Shown: positions 8,690 to 16,842, numbered from the stretch's first letter. The stretch is 64,000 nt of DNA from an uncultured Acetatifactor sp. (GCA_944384205.1 CALWSL010000005.1:1-64000); one strand, 5' to 3'. Notes: generated by a model from the sequence alone, not told the origin. Numbers and translations: made by a program.

Positions 8690-11053
8690 TTATATGTATG
8701 CGTTCATCAGCCAAAGCATTCTGCATGCTGCGCCAATCCACACTTCCTTATAGGTTGCGTTATTTGTATGAGGGAAATAAGGAACATCCTCATCTCCGTA
8801 AGTCTCTATGCCGACCGGCACCTCTCCGGTACACTCTCCCACATAAACGCCGTACTGGGCGCAGTAACGGCTTCCCACACCGTATTGCAGGGACTGTCCG
8901 AAGGGATTCTTGCCCCACATCCAGTAAAGCTGTTCCCTGCCAATCTGACGCGCTTCCTCATCGTCCAAAAACAGACCCGCCTGTGCCGCCGCAATGCCGC
9001 CGGAAAGAAGAATCGCGCTGTTTCCCCGAAACGAAAACCACACCGGAAAATTTTTCAGGACGTGCATGTCATCCAGTTTCTTTCCCTGCAAAAGCTGTTC
9101 CTTATAATGAGGATATTCCGCGTTATAATCCACCAGGAGGTGCATATAAGGGAAAAGCTCCTTATCCTCCGCCTCATCCATACGGTGAACTCCCGCGGGC
9201 AGCATGCAAAAAGGGGCGGTATTGCCGATAATCGCCTTCTGATAATCCGCATAACGCCGGATTGCCGCCTTCCATGCAGGGCACTCCGAATGCTCCGGCA
9301 GCACCTGACAGAGCAATACCAGCGCCTGCACGAACTGATGCTCTCTTGACTGGTGATTGAAGTGTACAATGGAGCGGTGGCTCTCATCCCGGTAAAAGAA
9401 TCCCACTAAGCCAAGTCCCGCCTCCCCCGTCTCCTGACAGGCAAGAAGCTTTGCGGCATATTCCGCCGCCCTGTCTGCATAATATTCTTCCCGACAGGCA
9501 AGATACAAATTTGCCGCCGCCCACACAATCGCCGCATAATATTGGGACAGACCGCTGTTGTAGGTGTGCTCGTACATATGGGCGGGCTCCACGCCGGTCT
9601 CCGCAAATTTCTTCTCGGCAAACGCAAAATCCTCCTTCGCCGCCTTCAGGCTTCCGCTTCCCAGCGAAGCGTCCTCCTCCCGGAACGCGTAAGCAGCATA
9701 TGCCTCGATTCCCGCGAACAGAAAATTTTCATAAGAATGGTCAAACACCCGCACTGCCACATCATCAAAATCACCGGCTTTACACGCGGTAAATCGTGTG
9801 CAGCCTGCACTGGTCGCACGGAATCCGTCGCCAAACCTCGTCCGCAGCACAAAATCCAGTCCCCACCGGGCTTCCTCCAACAAACGGCTATGCAGGATTT
9901 TATGATTCCGGTGTTTCTCCGCCGCCTCGCACAGCGCATGTACCATCTCCCCGGTCTGGGCTGTCTGCTGGGACAAATCCCCCGCATCATGCCAGCCGCC
10001 TGCAAAGGACAGCTTCACACCATTATGCTCTGCCAGAGAATCCAAATGGCAGCTGCCGTGCTTTCCCGCCACAGGCATACCGCAGCGCAGATGATACACA
10101 AAGTTGAGCAGCTTCCACACCGCCTCCTCACAGATATCCTCCGCAATGGGGAATACCGCGCTCTTTACGGCTCCTGCCTGCAAATAATAAACACCCTCTT
10201 TAGTCAGCGATGAGAAATCCAATACCTGAAAGCGTCCCCGCTCATTTTCTATCTGCTGTATCTCCGCTTCCAATACTACACTGTCATCCTCAGCGTTATG
10301 TACCGCAAAGCGCTCCGCAGCCACATTGGCTACCGCTTCTTTTCTGCCTGCCGGGAAGTAGCCCGCTGTGGAAAGTACAATACTGTCCCTTCTGCATTCC
10401 CAGCCCTTTTCCGGTTCGGGATACTCCACCTGTTCCAGGCAGATATCCTTTATGTCATACATCAATTTATCGTTCCAGTCATACGCCTGACCGCTGAGGT
10501 ACACATAGAAGGTAAGCTCCGTAATCCTGTCACGCCCCATGGACGGAAATTCCCAGATGCAGTCGTTCCACTCCCGGTTGCGCAAATCAAATACCGTTGC
10601 TCCCTCTCTGGAATAGACATCGGGAACGGGAATCCTTCCCACATTGGTCACACGGACATTCAAATGCAGCACCGTCCCGGTCTCCACACAGGGAAACACC
10701 TTAAAACGCAGACGATGATACCCTTCCCAGTTCTCCTCCGGCAGACGGAAAACAAATGCCGCCGTCCCGTAATTGGTATAATCACCGTCAGCAGGCGCTC
10801 CCTCAGGCCAATGGTCTGCCGTCAAATCAGCGGACAACCGGATGACTTCTCCCTCTACAGACACCTTTCCTTCCTGCTGCGCCACCGGATCATACTTTTG
10901 TTCCTCCCCACACCAGATGCTTTTTCGGGCAATGACCTTTTTTGCCGCCAGCTCCGCTTCCAGACTCTTTTCCCGATGCAGCGGGAGCGTCCTATGGATA
11001 TAAAGACTTTCCTGCAATTCCTTCCTAAATTCCTGATTTCGATTTTTCAGCAT
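8690..11053 (-). CDS. Cytoplasmic glycoside hydrolase family 9 protein (possible exo-beta-glucosaminidase)
   Basis: 787 residues without a signal peptide. The N-terminal ~300 residues are beta-rich, including an Ig-like CelD_N-type part. The C-terminal alpha6/alpha6 barrel shows GH9 marks: GGWHDAGD with D356 and D359 (base/nucleophile-activating Asps), KNPFGQSLQYGVG, and a late Glu in TYKEVW (E770) as candidate general acid. GH9 proteins are mostly cellulases, but one branch acts inside cells on glucosamine-terminated oligosaccharides. In Vibrio the chitobiose operon includes such a GH9 gene (VC0615-type). The flanking kinase and NagB-type genes make the amino-sugar role the better guess. The start has a strong RBS (GGAGG). 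Confidence 0.8.
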   Translation of the reverse strand: MLKNRNQEFRKELQESLYIHRTLPLHREKSLEAELAAKKVIARKSIWCGEEQKYDPVAQQEGKVSVEGEVIRLSADLTADHWPEGAPADGDYTNYGTAAFVFRLPEENWEGYHRLRFKVFPCVETGTVLHLNVRVTNVGRIPVPDVYSREGATVFDLRNREWNDCIWEFPSMGRDRITELTFYVYLSGQAYDWNDKLMYDIKDICLEQVEYPEPEKGWECRRDSIVLSTAGYFPAGRKEAVANVAAERFAVHNAEDDSVVLEAEIQQIENERGRFQVLDFSSLTKEGVYYLQAGAVKSAVFPIAEDICEEAVWKLLNFVYHLRCGMPVAGKHGSCHLDSLAEHNGVKLSFAGGWHDAGDLSQQTAQTGEMVHALCEAAEKHRNHKILHSRLLEEARWGLDFVLRTRFGDGFRATSAGCTRFTACKAGDFDDVAVRVFDHSYENFLFAGIEAYAAYAFREEDASLGSGSLKAAKEDFAFAEKKFAETGVEPAHMYEHTYNSGLSQYYAAIVWAAANLYLACREEYYADRAAEYAAKLLACQETGEAGLGLVGFFYRDESHRSIVHFNHQSREHQFVQALVLLCQVLPEHSECPAWKAAIRRYADYQKAIIGNTAPFCMLPAGVHRMDEAEDKELFPYMHLLVDYNAEYPHYKEQLLQGKKLDDMHVLKNFPVWFSFRGNSAILLSGGIAAAQAGLFLDDEEARQIGREQLYWMWGKNPFGQSLQYGVGSRYCAQYGVYVGECTGEVPVGIETYGDEDVPYFPHTNNATYKEVWIGAACRMLWLMNAYI

Positions 11054-11065
11054 GGCACACCTCCG

Positions 11066-12013
11066 CTATTTCTTTTTCTCTTCACAGAGCACCATACCCA
11101 GCGAAGCCGCGCCAATCAAACCCACATAGGCGGGGGTAAAGTTTGACAGTACGACCCCTTTTGTCACACCTCGCATGGTTGACGGATTCAGTCTTGGTTT
11201 TACCTTCTCAAGAAGCCAGCCGTCGCTGACAACACCGCCGCCGAGAATCACCGTATCCGGGTCCGTCACCCGCACCAGATTCATAATCAGGGCAGCCAGT
11301 GTATCCGCCGCATATTCCGTAATGGCAACGGCGCTCTCATTTCCTGCATCCGCCAGCTCGAACAGCTTCGACGCATCCGCCGAATTCGGACGGTCCGCCA
11401 GAAGAACCTCTAACAGACAATATTCCGCTGCCTGCTTTGCAAAGCCGCTTCCCGATACTACATTTTCTGCACATCCCGTTCTGCCGCAGACACAATACCG
11501 CTTATCCGCAAGATTCATCACAGAATGTCCCACTTCGCCGGAATTATTGTTGGCTCCCCGAACCAGCATTCCGTTTACCACAAATCCTGCTGCCAGTCCC
11601 GTCCCTACATTAATATAGATAAAATTGTCCGAGAACTTTCCGTGTCCCAGCTTCCACTCTGCTGTTGTGGCGCTCCTCACATCATTGTCGATTGCCACGG
11701 GAACTCCCAGTTTTTCCGCCAGCATATCCGCCAGCGGCACCGGGTCCCCTTCTTTCTCATGGGTCATGGAAATCCACTCGCCCGTATCATGATTGCTGAC
11801 TCCTACAATGCCGACTCCTGCCGCCTGTAGCTCGCCCTCAAATCCAACCGTGTCGCAGTAATCCGCTGTACATTCCAGTAATTTTTCCACCGCCTGTTCC
11901 TGCATGACACAGCCTGTCGGGTAGCGTTTGCTTCTTAACACCCTGCCCTGTTCGTCCAGCTCGCCAATCAAAAGCTTCGTCCCTCCATAGTCAAATCCAA
12001 GATATGTTTTCAT
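11066..12013 (-). CDS. ROK family sugar kinase (glucose / amino-sugar kinase)
   Basis: 315 residues. The N-terminal phosphate loop is FDYGGTK, and the ROK signature includes the zinc site CVCGRTGCAE. A GGGV adenosine-loop motif lies near residue 245. ROK kinases phosphorylate glucose, fructose, GlcNAc, ManNAc or related sugars at C6. It lies 12 nt upstream of GH9 and in front of a NagB-type gene, so the likely product is glucosamine 6-phosphate (or GlcNAc-6-P) made from sugar released by GH9. There is no helix-turn-helix, so it is a kinase and not a NagC/XylR-type repressor. It is first in the operon, facing the LacI operator at 12068-12085. Confidence 0.87.
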   Translation of the reverse strand: MKTYLGFDYGGTKLLIGELDEQGRVLRSKRYPTGCVMQEQAVEKLLECTADYCDTVGFEGELQAAGVGIVGVSNHDTGEWISMTHEKEGDPVPLADMLAEKLGVPVAIDNDVRSATTAEWKLGHGKFSDNFIYINVGTGLAAGFVVNGMLVRGANNNSGEVGHSVMNLADKRYCVCGRTGCAENVVSGSGFAKQAAEYCLLEVLLADRPNSADASKLFELADAGNESAVAITEYAADTLAALIMNLVRVTDPDTVILGGGVVSDGWLLEKVKPRLNPSTMRGVTKGVVLSNFTPAYVGLIGAASLGMVLCEEKKK

Positions 12014-12067
12014 GCTTCCTCCATTCCTTTCTTTAAATTTGTCCGTCCAATTCTGCCATTATTATGT

Positions 12068-12085
12068 CATGAAAGCGCTTTCATG
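12068..12085. promoter_or_regulatory. 18-bp perfect palindrome CATGAAAGCGCTTTCATG, LacI-type operator or cre
   Basis: The perfect palindrome lies in the divergent intergenic region between the ROK/GH9/NagB operon and a LacI-family gene. LacI-family operators are central-CG palindromes of this form, so autoregulation and control of the operon are likely. The same bases also satisfy the catabolite-responsive-element consensus (WTGNAANCGNWNNCW), so CcpA could bind here as well or instead. Confidence 0.8.
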
Positions 12086-12180
12086 TCAATAACTCTTTGC
12101 TTCTTTCGTTGTTTTTTTCATAATTGTATGATACACTGAAAAGAATTAAGAAAAGGTATCCATTTTTACAGGAGGTTCTC

Positions 12181-13230
12181 ATGCCGAAATCTATAACAAT
12201 CACGGAAATTGCCAGAGAAAGCGGCGTCTCCATCTCTACCGTATCCCGCGTACTGAATGGCAATGTCCCCGTATCTCCGGACAAGAAGGAACGTGTGGAA
12301 GCCGCAATTCGGAAATATAACTATTCCCCAAACGCCCTTGCCAAAGGGCTTGCTTCCAGACAGTCCATGACGATTGGGGTTATTCTTCCCGACATCTCAA
12401 ATCCATATTTTTCCTCCTTATTTTGCGAGATTGAAAGCGCCGCCCATGATGCAGGATATTCCATCCTTCTGTGCAATACCCTTTACCGGTCCGGTTCAGA
12501 CGCCCATCTGGAGGAGGATTATATCCAAATGATGATCGACAAACATGTGGACGGACTGATTATCGCCGGCGGACAGCAGGACCTCATCCATCCGGCTAAG
12601 ACTTATCTGGCTGCCATAAAGCGTGCCGCCTCCACGCTGCCTCTGGTTATGATTGGAGAAAATATTGACGGCATTTCCTGCCTGTTTCTGGACCGTGAAA
12701 GGGCTGACGGAATTTACGATGCGGTAAAATACTTATCCTCTCTGGGACATAAGCGGATTGCTTTTCTCGGCGGCGAGGACGGGGTTAAGATTACGGCAAG
12801 CCGTGTCGCTTCCTATAAGAAGGCGCTCTCCTCTCTGGGACTTCCTGTAGACGAGAACTTAATTGTACTGACAAATTATTATGCACAGGACGGATACCGC
12901 GCCGCCGGACTTTTGCTGGAAAGAGGCGTTTCCTTTACCGCAGCGCTGTGTATCAATGACAGTGTAGCGCTGGGCAGCCTCCGCGCCTTTCATGACAAGG
13001 GACTGCATATCCCCGAAGATATCTCCCTGATTAGCTGCGAACTGTTTCACTCCTCTGAATTTTTTACACCGCGCATAACAGCCCTTGACCGATGCAGCAG
13101 CCGCTTCGGACGTCTGGTCATTCAAAAGCTGTTAAATGTGATACAGAACCAGGAGGAAAACGATAGTCTTGATATTTCACCAAAATTAATTGTCCGCGCA
13201 AGCTGCGGACCTGTTCCCGAAAATAATTAA
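12181..13230 (+). CDS. LacI family transcriptional regulator of the ROK/GH9/NagB operon
   Basis: 349 residues from the ATG at 12181, which is preceded by AGGAGG. An in-frame upstream ATG at 12124 would add 19 residues before the helix-turn-helix and has no RBS. The HTH and hinge are ITEIARESGVSISTVSRVLNG and SPNALAKGLA. The effector domain is a periplasmic-binding-protein fold (IGVILPDISNPYF; CINDSVALGSLRAF; ISLISCE). It is divergent from the ROK kinase across an 18-bp palindrome. The probable effector is a sugar or sugar phosphate of the amino-sugar pathway. Confidence 0.9.
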   Translation: MPKSITITEIARESGVSISTVSRVLNGNVPVSPDKKERVEAAIRKYNYSPNALAKGLASRQSMTIGVILPDISNPYFSSLFCEIESAAHDAGYSILLCNTLYRSGSDAHLEEDYIQMMIDKHVDGLIIAGGQQDLIHPAKTYLAAIKRAASTLPLVMIGENIDGISCLFLDRERADGIYDAVKYLSSLGHKRIAFLGGEDGVKITASRVASYKKALSSLGLPVDENLIVLTNYYAQDGYRAAGLLLERGVSFTAALCINDSVALGSLRAFHDKGLHIPEDISLISCELFHSSEFFTPRITALDRCSSRFGRLVIQKLLNVIQNQEENDSLDISPKLIVRASCGPVPENN

Positions 13231-13253
13231 TATAGTTACGGAGGATAGAATTT

Positions 13254-14483
13254 ATGATTATCAGAAAAATTAAACCGGAAGAACTAAAACGCACCTTGGA
13301 GCTGTTTGCGATTTCCTTTGAATTTGCCAATGATTTGGACAAGAGCGCAGAGGAAATCTTTGCCGACATCAGCAAAGACCCGAAGTCCCGCGAGGACGCT
13401 TTCTGGGGCGAGCGCTGGGCGGCATTTGAGGATGATGACAAAACCATGATGAGCTACTTCATCGACCAGCCCTTCCCCGTTCATTTTGACGGCAATACCT
13501 ATACGATGACCGGAATCGGCGGCGTGGCAACCCTGCCCCAGTACCGCAGGTGCGGCGGTATCCGCGGCTGTTTTGAAGCGGCATTGCCCGCTATGTATCA
13601 GGACGGCGTGGCATTTTCCTATTTGTATCCCTTCTCCACTGCATACTACCGCAAATTCGGTTATGAGATGGGGTGCGAGAGACTGCAATATCATGTGCGT
13701 TTAAATTCCATGAAATCCTTCGCGGTCAGCGGCAACAGCACACTGGTGGAGCCGGGGAATCTGATGTTGGATGAAATCAGACAAATCTACCGTGTATGGC
13801 AAAATAAATATAACATGATGATTGCCAATGAGGACTGGGAATATGCCTGGGTTGAGAAGTCCAATCCCGTAAAGAATCAGGAATTTACCTATGTGTATAA
13901 GAATGCTGACAATGAACCCATGGGATATATGACCGTAAAGCAGGTGAATGAGCCCGACGGCAGAAATCTCCAGTGCACCCGCTTCTGCTTTGTAAATGCA
14001 GAGGGATTAAAAGGACTGCTGAACATCCTGATTGCTTTAGGCAGCGACCATGGATACGCCACCTTTGAGGTGCCCGGCGATGCAGACCTGACGCTTGTTC
14101 TGCCGGAGTGGTCCACAGGCGCTGTTTCCCTGAAAAAGTACTGGGCGGGCATGGTGCGCGTTGTCAATGTGGAAACAGTGCTGTCCGGCGCACACTATCA
14201 GGGAGACGGGACGCTTTCCATCGCCATTACCGATAAGCAGATTGCGGAAAACTGCGGCACCTTTACCGTAAGCTTCGCGGGCGGAAAGGCAGTCTCCGTT
14301 GTAAAAGGTGATGCCGCAACGCCTGATATCAGTATGGGAATCAATGAATTTTCCCGCCTGATTATTGGTACCTGCGATACTGCCTCCCTGCCCTATATGG
14401 ACAATGTGACCGTACATAATGATTGCGCTGCTATCGGACAGGTATTTTATAAGAAGCCAAATATGATTGTGGAGTATTTCTAA
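13254..14483 (+). CDS. Eis-like GNAT family N-acetyltransferase
   Basis: 409 residues with the two-GNAT-plus-SCP2-like architecture of the Eis family. The acetyl-CoA-binding part includes GIGGVATLPQYRRCGGIRG, with the V-x-x-x-x-R-x-x-G/A-type loop. The C-terminal sterol-carrier-like domain has LSIAITDKQIAENCG. Eis proteins acetylate amines on diverse substrates including aminoglycosides, but the natural substrate of clostridial members is unknown. It starts 23 nt after the LacI gene with GGAGGA in front, so it is probably co-transcribed with it. A hairpin follows at 14534. Confidence 0.85.
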   Translation: MIIRKIKPEELKRTLELFAISFEFANDLDKSAEEIFADISKDPKSREDAFWGERWAAFEDDDKTMMSYFIDQPFPVHFDGNTYTMTGIGGVATLPQYRRCGGIRGCFEAALPAMYQDGVAFSYLYPFSTAYYRKFGYEMGCERLQYHVRLNSMKSFAVSGNSTLVEPGNLMLDEIRQIYRVWQNKYNMMIANEDWEYAWVEKSNPVKNQEFTYVYKNADNEPMGYMTVKQVNEPDGRNLQCTRFCFVNAEGLKGLLNILIALGSDHGYATFEVPGDADLTLVLPEWSTGAVSLKKYWAGMVRVVNVETVLSGAHYQGDGTLSIAITDKQIAENCGTFTVSFAGGKAVSVVKGDAATPDISMGINEFSRLIIGTCDTASLPYMDNVTVHNDCAAIGQVFYKKPNMIVEYF

Positions 14484-14533
14484 GTTCACGGTACACTTTT
14501 TCTCATAAGCAGGTATTTTGCGCAAAATATATA

Positions 14534-14563
14534 CGCCCCTGACTGCGTTGGCAGCCAGGGGCG
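14534..14563 (+). terminator. Hairpin after the acetyltransferase gene
   Basis: CGCCCCTG at 14534-14541 pairs with CAGGGGCG at 14556-14563. The stem is extended by CTGC/GCAG after one mismatch. It lies 50 nt after the stop. There is no U-run on the plus strand, so it may be a weak terminator or an mRNA 3'-end stabiliser. Confidence 0.5.
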
Positions 14564-14660
14564 ATTACACATACGTAATGTTAATTTTTAAGGGGTCTTT
14601 TTCTATTCACTAAATAGGTGAAAAACTGCTGTTGTTTCGTGAATAATTCAGGTTTAGGGA

Positions 14661-14689
14661 TTGATTATATCCATTCCCACTGTTATAAT
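14661..14689 (+). promoter_or_regulatory. Sigma-A promoter of the small membrane peptide
   Basis: TTGATT (14661-14666), a spacer of exactly 17 nt, then TATAAT (14684-14689). The expected start site near 14696-14698 falls just before the leader element beginning GGTGTTACC at 14699. Confidence 0.75.
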
Positions 14690-14804
14690 TTTTTCATGGG
14701 TGTTACCACACAACGGTAGGCGGTTAGTCCTCTGGCAGAGGGACTGTGACCCTCTGATTACATAGAAACCCGAAAGGGAATCCAAGGAAAGGAGGGCTAA
14801 GCCA

Positions 14805-14903
14805 ATGAGTATTATCGACTTTATTGCAGTAATGAGCTTCGGCTTAACCTGCTTCGGAATCGGATATTCCTTTGGTAAGGATAATAACAAGACACAAAAA
14901 TAG
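14805..14903 (+). CDS. 32-residue hydrophobic peptide, putative holin-like type I toxin
   Basis: The reading frame begins MSIIDFIAVMSFGLTCF, continues with GIGYSFGKDN, and ends in NKTQK. One hydrophobic helix is followed by a short charged tail, the layout of Fst/TxpA/holin-like toxin peptides. The ribosome-binding site is strong (AAGGAGGG, 8 nt before ATG). The 5' leader is ~105 nt and structured, including the stem AGTCC...GGACT around 14726-14745. The gene faces a convergent promoter and shares a terminator with that transcript, as in type I toxin-antitoxin loci. The peptide would insert in the membrane. No homology search was possible, so toxicity is inferred from size, hydropathy and locus design. 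Confidence 0.65.
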   Translation: MSIIDFIAVMSFGLTCFGIGYSFGKDNNKTQK

Positions 14904-14984
14904 CCGCCCACGTCTGGTAAACTAAGCGGCAATTTTTGTTTCACTTATATACTGGACTAACCGTCTATCGGTAGCACCTTTTCT
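14895..14984 (-). ncRNA. Predicted antisense RNA (antitoxin) convergent with the small peptide
   Basis: The promoter on the minus strand (15014-15019 and 14991-14996) would start a transcript near 14984. It would run into the bidirectional terminator and end around 14895. The predicted RNA is ~90 nt and complementary to the last part of the peptide mRNA, including the stop codon and terminator. Its first 25 nt (GGTGCTACC...CGGTTAGTCC) resemble the 5' end of the peptide mRNA. No ORF with a ribosome-binding site is present. Start and end are estimates. Confidence 0.55.
14903..14937. terminator. Bidirectional terminator shared by toxin and antisense transcripts
   Basis: GCCGC (14903-14907) pairs with GCGGC (14926-14930), with a small CCA/TGG stem inside. 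AATTTTT follows on the plus strand and TATTTTTG on the minus strand, so both convergent transcripts can end here. Confidence 0.7.
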
Positions 14985-14990
14985 ATAGTT

Positions 14991-15019
14991 ATATTACCAC
15001 CGCATAGCCAGTATGTCAA
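14991..15019 (-). promoter_or_regulatory. Strong sigma-A promoter of the antisense RNA
   Basis: On the minus strand TTGACA (15019-15014), a 17-nt spacer, then TAATAT (14996-14991). This is a better -35 than that of the peptide promoter, consistent with an antitoxin RNA made in excess. Confidence 0.75.
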
Positions 15020-15072
15020 AGAATTTCGTCCGATGAAGCCATTCTTTTTAATTGCTGCATTTCAGAGCATCC

Positions 15073-15996
15073 TTATTGTATGAAAACAGGCAAATCAAAA
15101 TCCAATCTGCCAAATTTCCTCAGTATATCCAAATCGCGTATGATAAAATTACTACCCCAATAATAGTTTCCAATCGTCTGTTCAGCCACACACCACCGCT
15201 TGCCGTCCGGATGGGGGGTGCTTTGTTCATATGCGTCAAGCTCCTCGGCAGAAGGGAACTGAAACTCGTGTGTACTGAGCAACGAGTCAATGATTGTGTC
15301 CAGATTCATATCCACAGTGCGTCTGCACTCCGGATAAAAGCTGCTTTCCGGTGAAGCGACAAAATACACCGGCAGCGGCAGCCATGAAGGATATGTTGCA
15401 GGGTCAAATTCTTTAATGTTCAGTGCTACAGGATCGTAATCCGGATAACCATTGAGAAGCACCTGCCCGCATTGTCTATATCGGTCTTTCAAACCCTCTG
15501 CCTTACAGTAGATGTTGCTGCCCTCGTCTGCGTGTTTGAGGATGAAGTCCGCAAGGCGCTTAGTCACTCCGATATCGGCTTCTGTTGCTTTCCTTGAATC
15601 GAAATGAAACCATGGCATATGCGCGAAGTCATTATTACTGAGGATTCCCTGCATCCCCACCCAGCCGTCGTCCAATAAATATGCCCCTGAATCCAGGTAT
15701 TTAATGATACCCGCAATGATTTTGCTTTTTATGTCGCTTTCATAATCACCTGTCGAATCCAGATAATCCAGAGCGATGCACACTGTATAGGGAGATGAGT
15801 TGGGGTTCCAATTGTTGCACTCGATGTTGTGTCCAAAACCTCCGTCTTCATTTTGGTAGCTGGACAGAACCGACAGGAAATCGTCGCAACTGCCATTTTC
15901 AAAAAGAAATTTCCATTTTGTATAGTCAAGGGGTCTCGCGCTGCGGTAAACCAGCTTTCCTAATCTCAAAAATTCATCAAGGGATAATTTTTGCAA
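15073..15996 (-). CDS. Hypothetical alpha/alpha-toroid (prenyltransferase/terpene-cyclase-like fold) protein
   Basis: About 307 residues from a TTG at 15996. GGAGG lies 8 nt before that codon, whereas the upstream ATGs (16047, 16017) have no such site. The motif QNEDGGFG and repeated hydrophobic helices resemble the QW-type repeats of alpha/alpha-toroid proteins, but no cyclase DxDD motif is seen. No signal peptide, so cytoplasmic. Homologues are common as single genes in Lachnospiraceae and have no assigned function that I know of. It is followed on its strand by the antisense promoter region of the toxin locus and shares no operon. Confidence 0.6.
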   Translation of the reverse strand: MQKLSLDEFLRLGKLVYRSARPLDYTKWKFLFENGSCDDFLSVLSSYQNEDGGFGHNIECNNWNPNSSPYTVCIALDYLDSTGDYESDIKSKIIAGIIKYLDSGAYLLDDGWVGMQGILSNNDFAHMPWFHFDSRKATEADIGVTKRLADFILKHADEGSNIYCKAEGLKDRYRQCGQVLLNGYPDYDPVALNIKEFDPATYPSWLPLPVYFVASPESSFYPECRRTVDMNLDTIIDSLLSTHEFQFPSAEELDAYEQSTPHPDGKRWCVAEQTIGNYYWGSNFIIRDLDILRKFGRLDFDLPVFIQ

Positions 15997-16142
15997 TGTC
16001 GTTACCTCCGCTTTCATTTGATTTGCTGTTGATTTATCGTACCACATCTACACTCCATTTGCCATAGATAACCAAACGAGAATGATTAAAACTTCATCTC
16101 AATGAAATTGCACGCTCTTTAAAGGAAAGCATTCCCCTCAAA

Positions 16143-16178
16143 AGGAGCCGTGCACTAATTCCTTAGTGCACGGCTCCT
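16143..16178 (-). terminator. Terminator of the pgmB-MCP-beta-helix-discoidin operon
   Basis: A perfect 15-bp stem (16143-16157 with 16164-16178, core GAGCCGTGCACTA) with a 6-nt loop, then TTTTG on the minus strand. It lies 27 nt after the discoidin-protein stop. Confidence 0.9.
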
Positions 16179-16204
16179 CAAGGGATTCCGGTCTTTTTTC
16201 TTCT

Positions 16205-16828
16205 CTACTCGCTATACAACTCCAACTCCGCCACCTGCGCCCCGGTTGCGCCGGTATTGTCGGTAAACACCAGGCGTACCGCCTTACAGGTAACGGCATC
16301 AAATTCCAGTACCAGTTCATTTCCCGTGTTGGGGTCAAACTTATAATCCGCGGAGGCAATCAGCTCCTCGAAATTCTCGCCGTCCGAACTGATTTCCACG
16401 CTGAAGGTCTGTGTTCTTTTCCCCCAGATAACCTGCGGGCAGAGAAGCACCTTCACTGCATGAATACTCTCTTCCTCCGCGAAAGTGGCTGTCAGAATAT
16501 TGGGATATTCATTGGGTGCCCCTTCCCAATAGGACGCGCCTGCGGTATCTCCGTCATTTGCCTTATTGGGAACATAAACGTCATTATATCCACTGGCGGT
16601 CATCTTTGCTTCCCCGGCAATATTTTCTCCATCGGGAATCACCGGCTCAAATACCTCTTTTATAAATGCAGGATGCTCTGCACTCTCCGTCCTGTCAGCA
16701 GTCTCCACTATGGTAATCTCGCCGTATACCGGCTTTTTTGCTTCTGAGCGCAGAATAAACACACCGCACCACATACCTACTGCCACGACTGCCAATATGA
16801 TAATAAGAATACTTCTGATTTTCTTCAT
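16205..16828 (-). CDS. Membrane-anchored discoidin (F5/8 type C, CBM32-like) domain protein
   Basis: 207 residues. An N-terminal transmembrane segment (about residues 6-27) is not followed by a clear cleavage site, so the protein is probably anchored with its domain outside. From residue ~65 there is a jelly-roll discoidin domain: ASGYNDVYVPNKANDGD, then TATFAEEESIHAVKVLL, and the closing VRLVFTDN and VAELELY strands. Such domains bind galactose-, GlcNAc- or polysaccharide ends. It is the last gene of an operon behind a beta-helix glycosidase, 14 nt away, and probably holds substrate near that enzyme. Confidence 0.8.
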   Translation of the reverse strand: MKKIRSILIIILAVVAVGMWCGVFILRSEAKKPVYGEITIVETADRTESAEHPAFIKEVFEPVIPDGENIAGEAKMTASGYNDVYVPNKANDGDTAGASYWEGAPNEYPNILTATFAEEESIHAVKVLLCPQVIWGKRTQTFSVEISSDGENFEELIASADYKFDPNTGNELVLEFDAVTCKAVRLVFTDNTGATGAQVAELELYSE

Positions 16829-16842
16829 TGCCGCCCTCCTCT

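Larger units (their letters stand above)
14699..14978. repeat. Inverted copies of one leader element flanking the toxin-antitoxin locus
   Basis: GGTGTTACC...GGCGGTTAGTCC (14699-14730) on the plus strand recurs in inverted orientation at 14954-14978 (GGACTAACCGTC...GGTAGCACC). Each copy begins within a few nt of a predicted transcription start, so both convergent RNAs begin with nearly the same sequence. A read-through peptide mRNA could pair its 5' end with its 3' end. Confidence 0.75.

Noticed and set aside
8698-10213. Several long plus-strand open frames opposite GH9
   Set aside because: They are Pro/Arg/His-rich shadows produced by the GC-biased third positions of GH9, without start signals or domains.
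10298-11146. A 282-codon plus-strand frame opposite GH9
   Set aside because: It is antisense to the conserved GH9 and ROK coding sequence, with no RBS and low-complexity composition.
11066-12013. ROK protein as a NagC-type repressor
   Set aside because: It lacks an N-terminal helix-turn-helix and begins directly with the ATP-binding loop.
14654-14944. A 96-codon open frame on the minus strand across the toxin locus
   Set aside because: It lies antisense to the 32-residue ORF and its promoter, has no ribosome-binding site, and would cross the bidirectional terminator. The RNA interpretation explains the stretch better.
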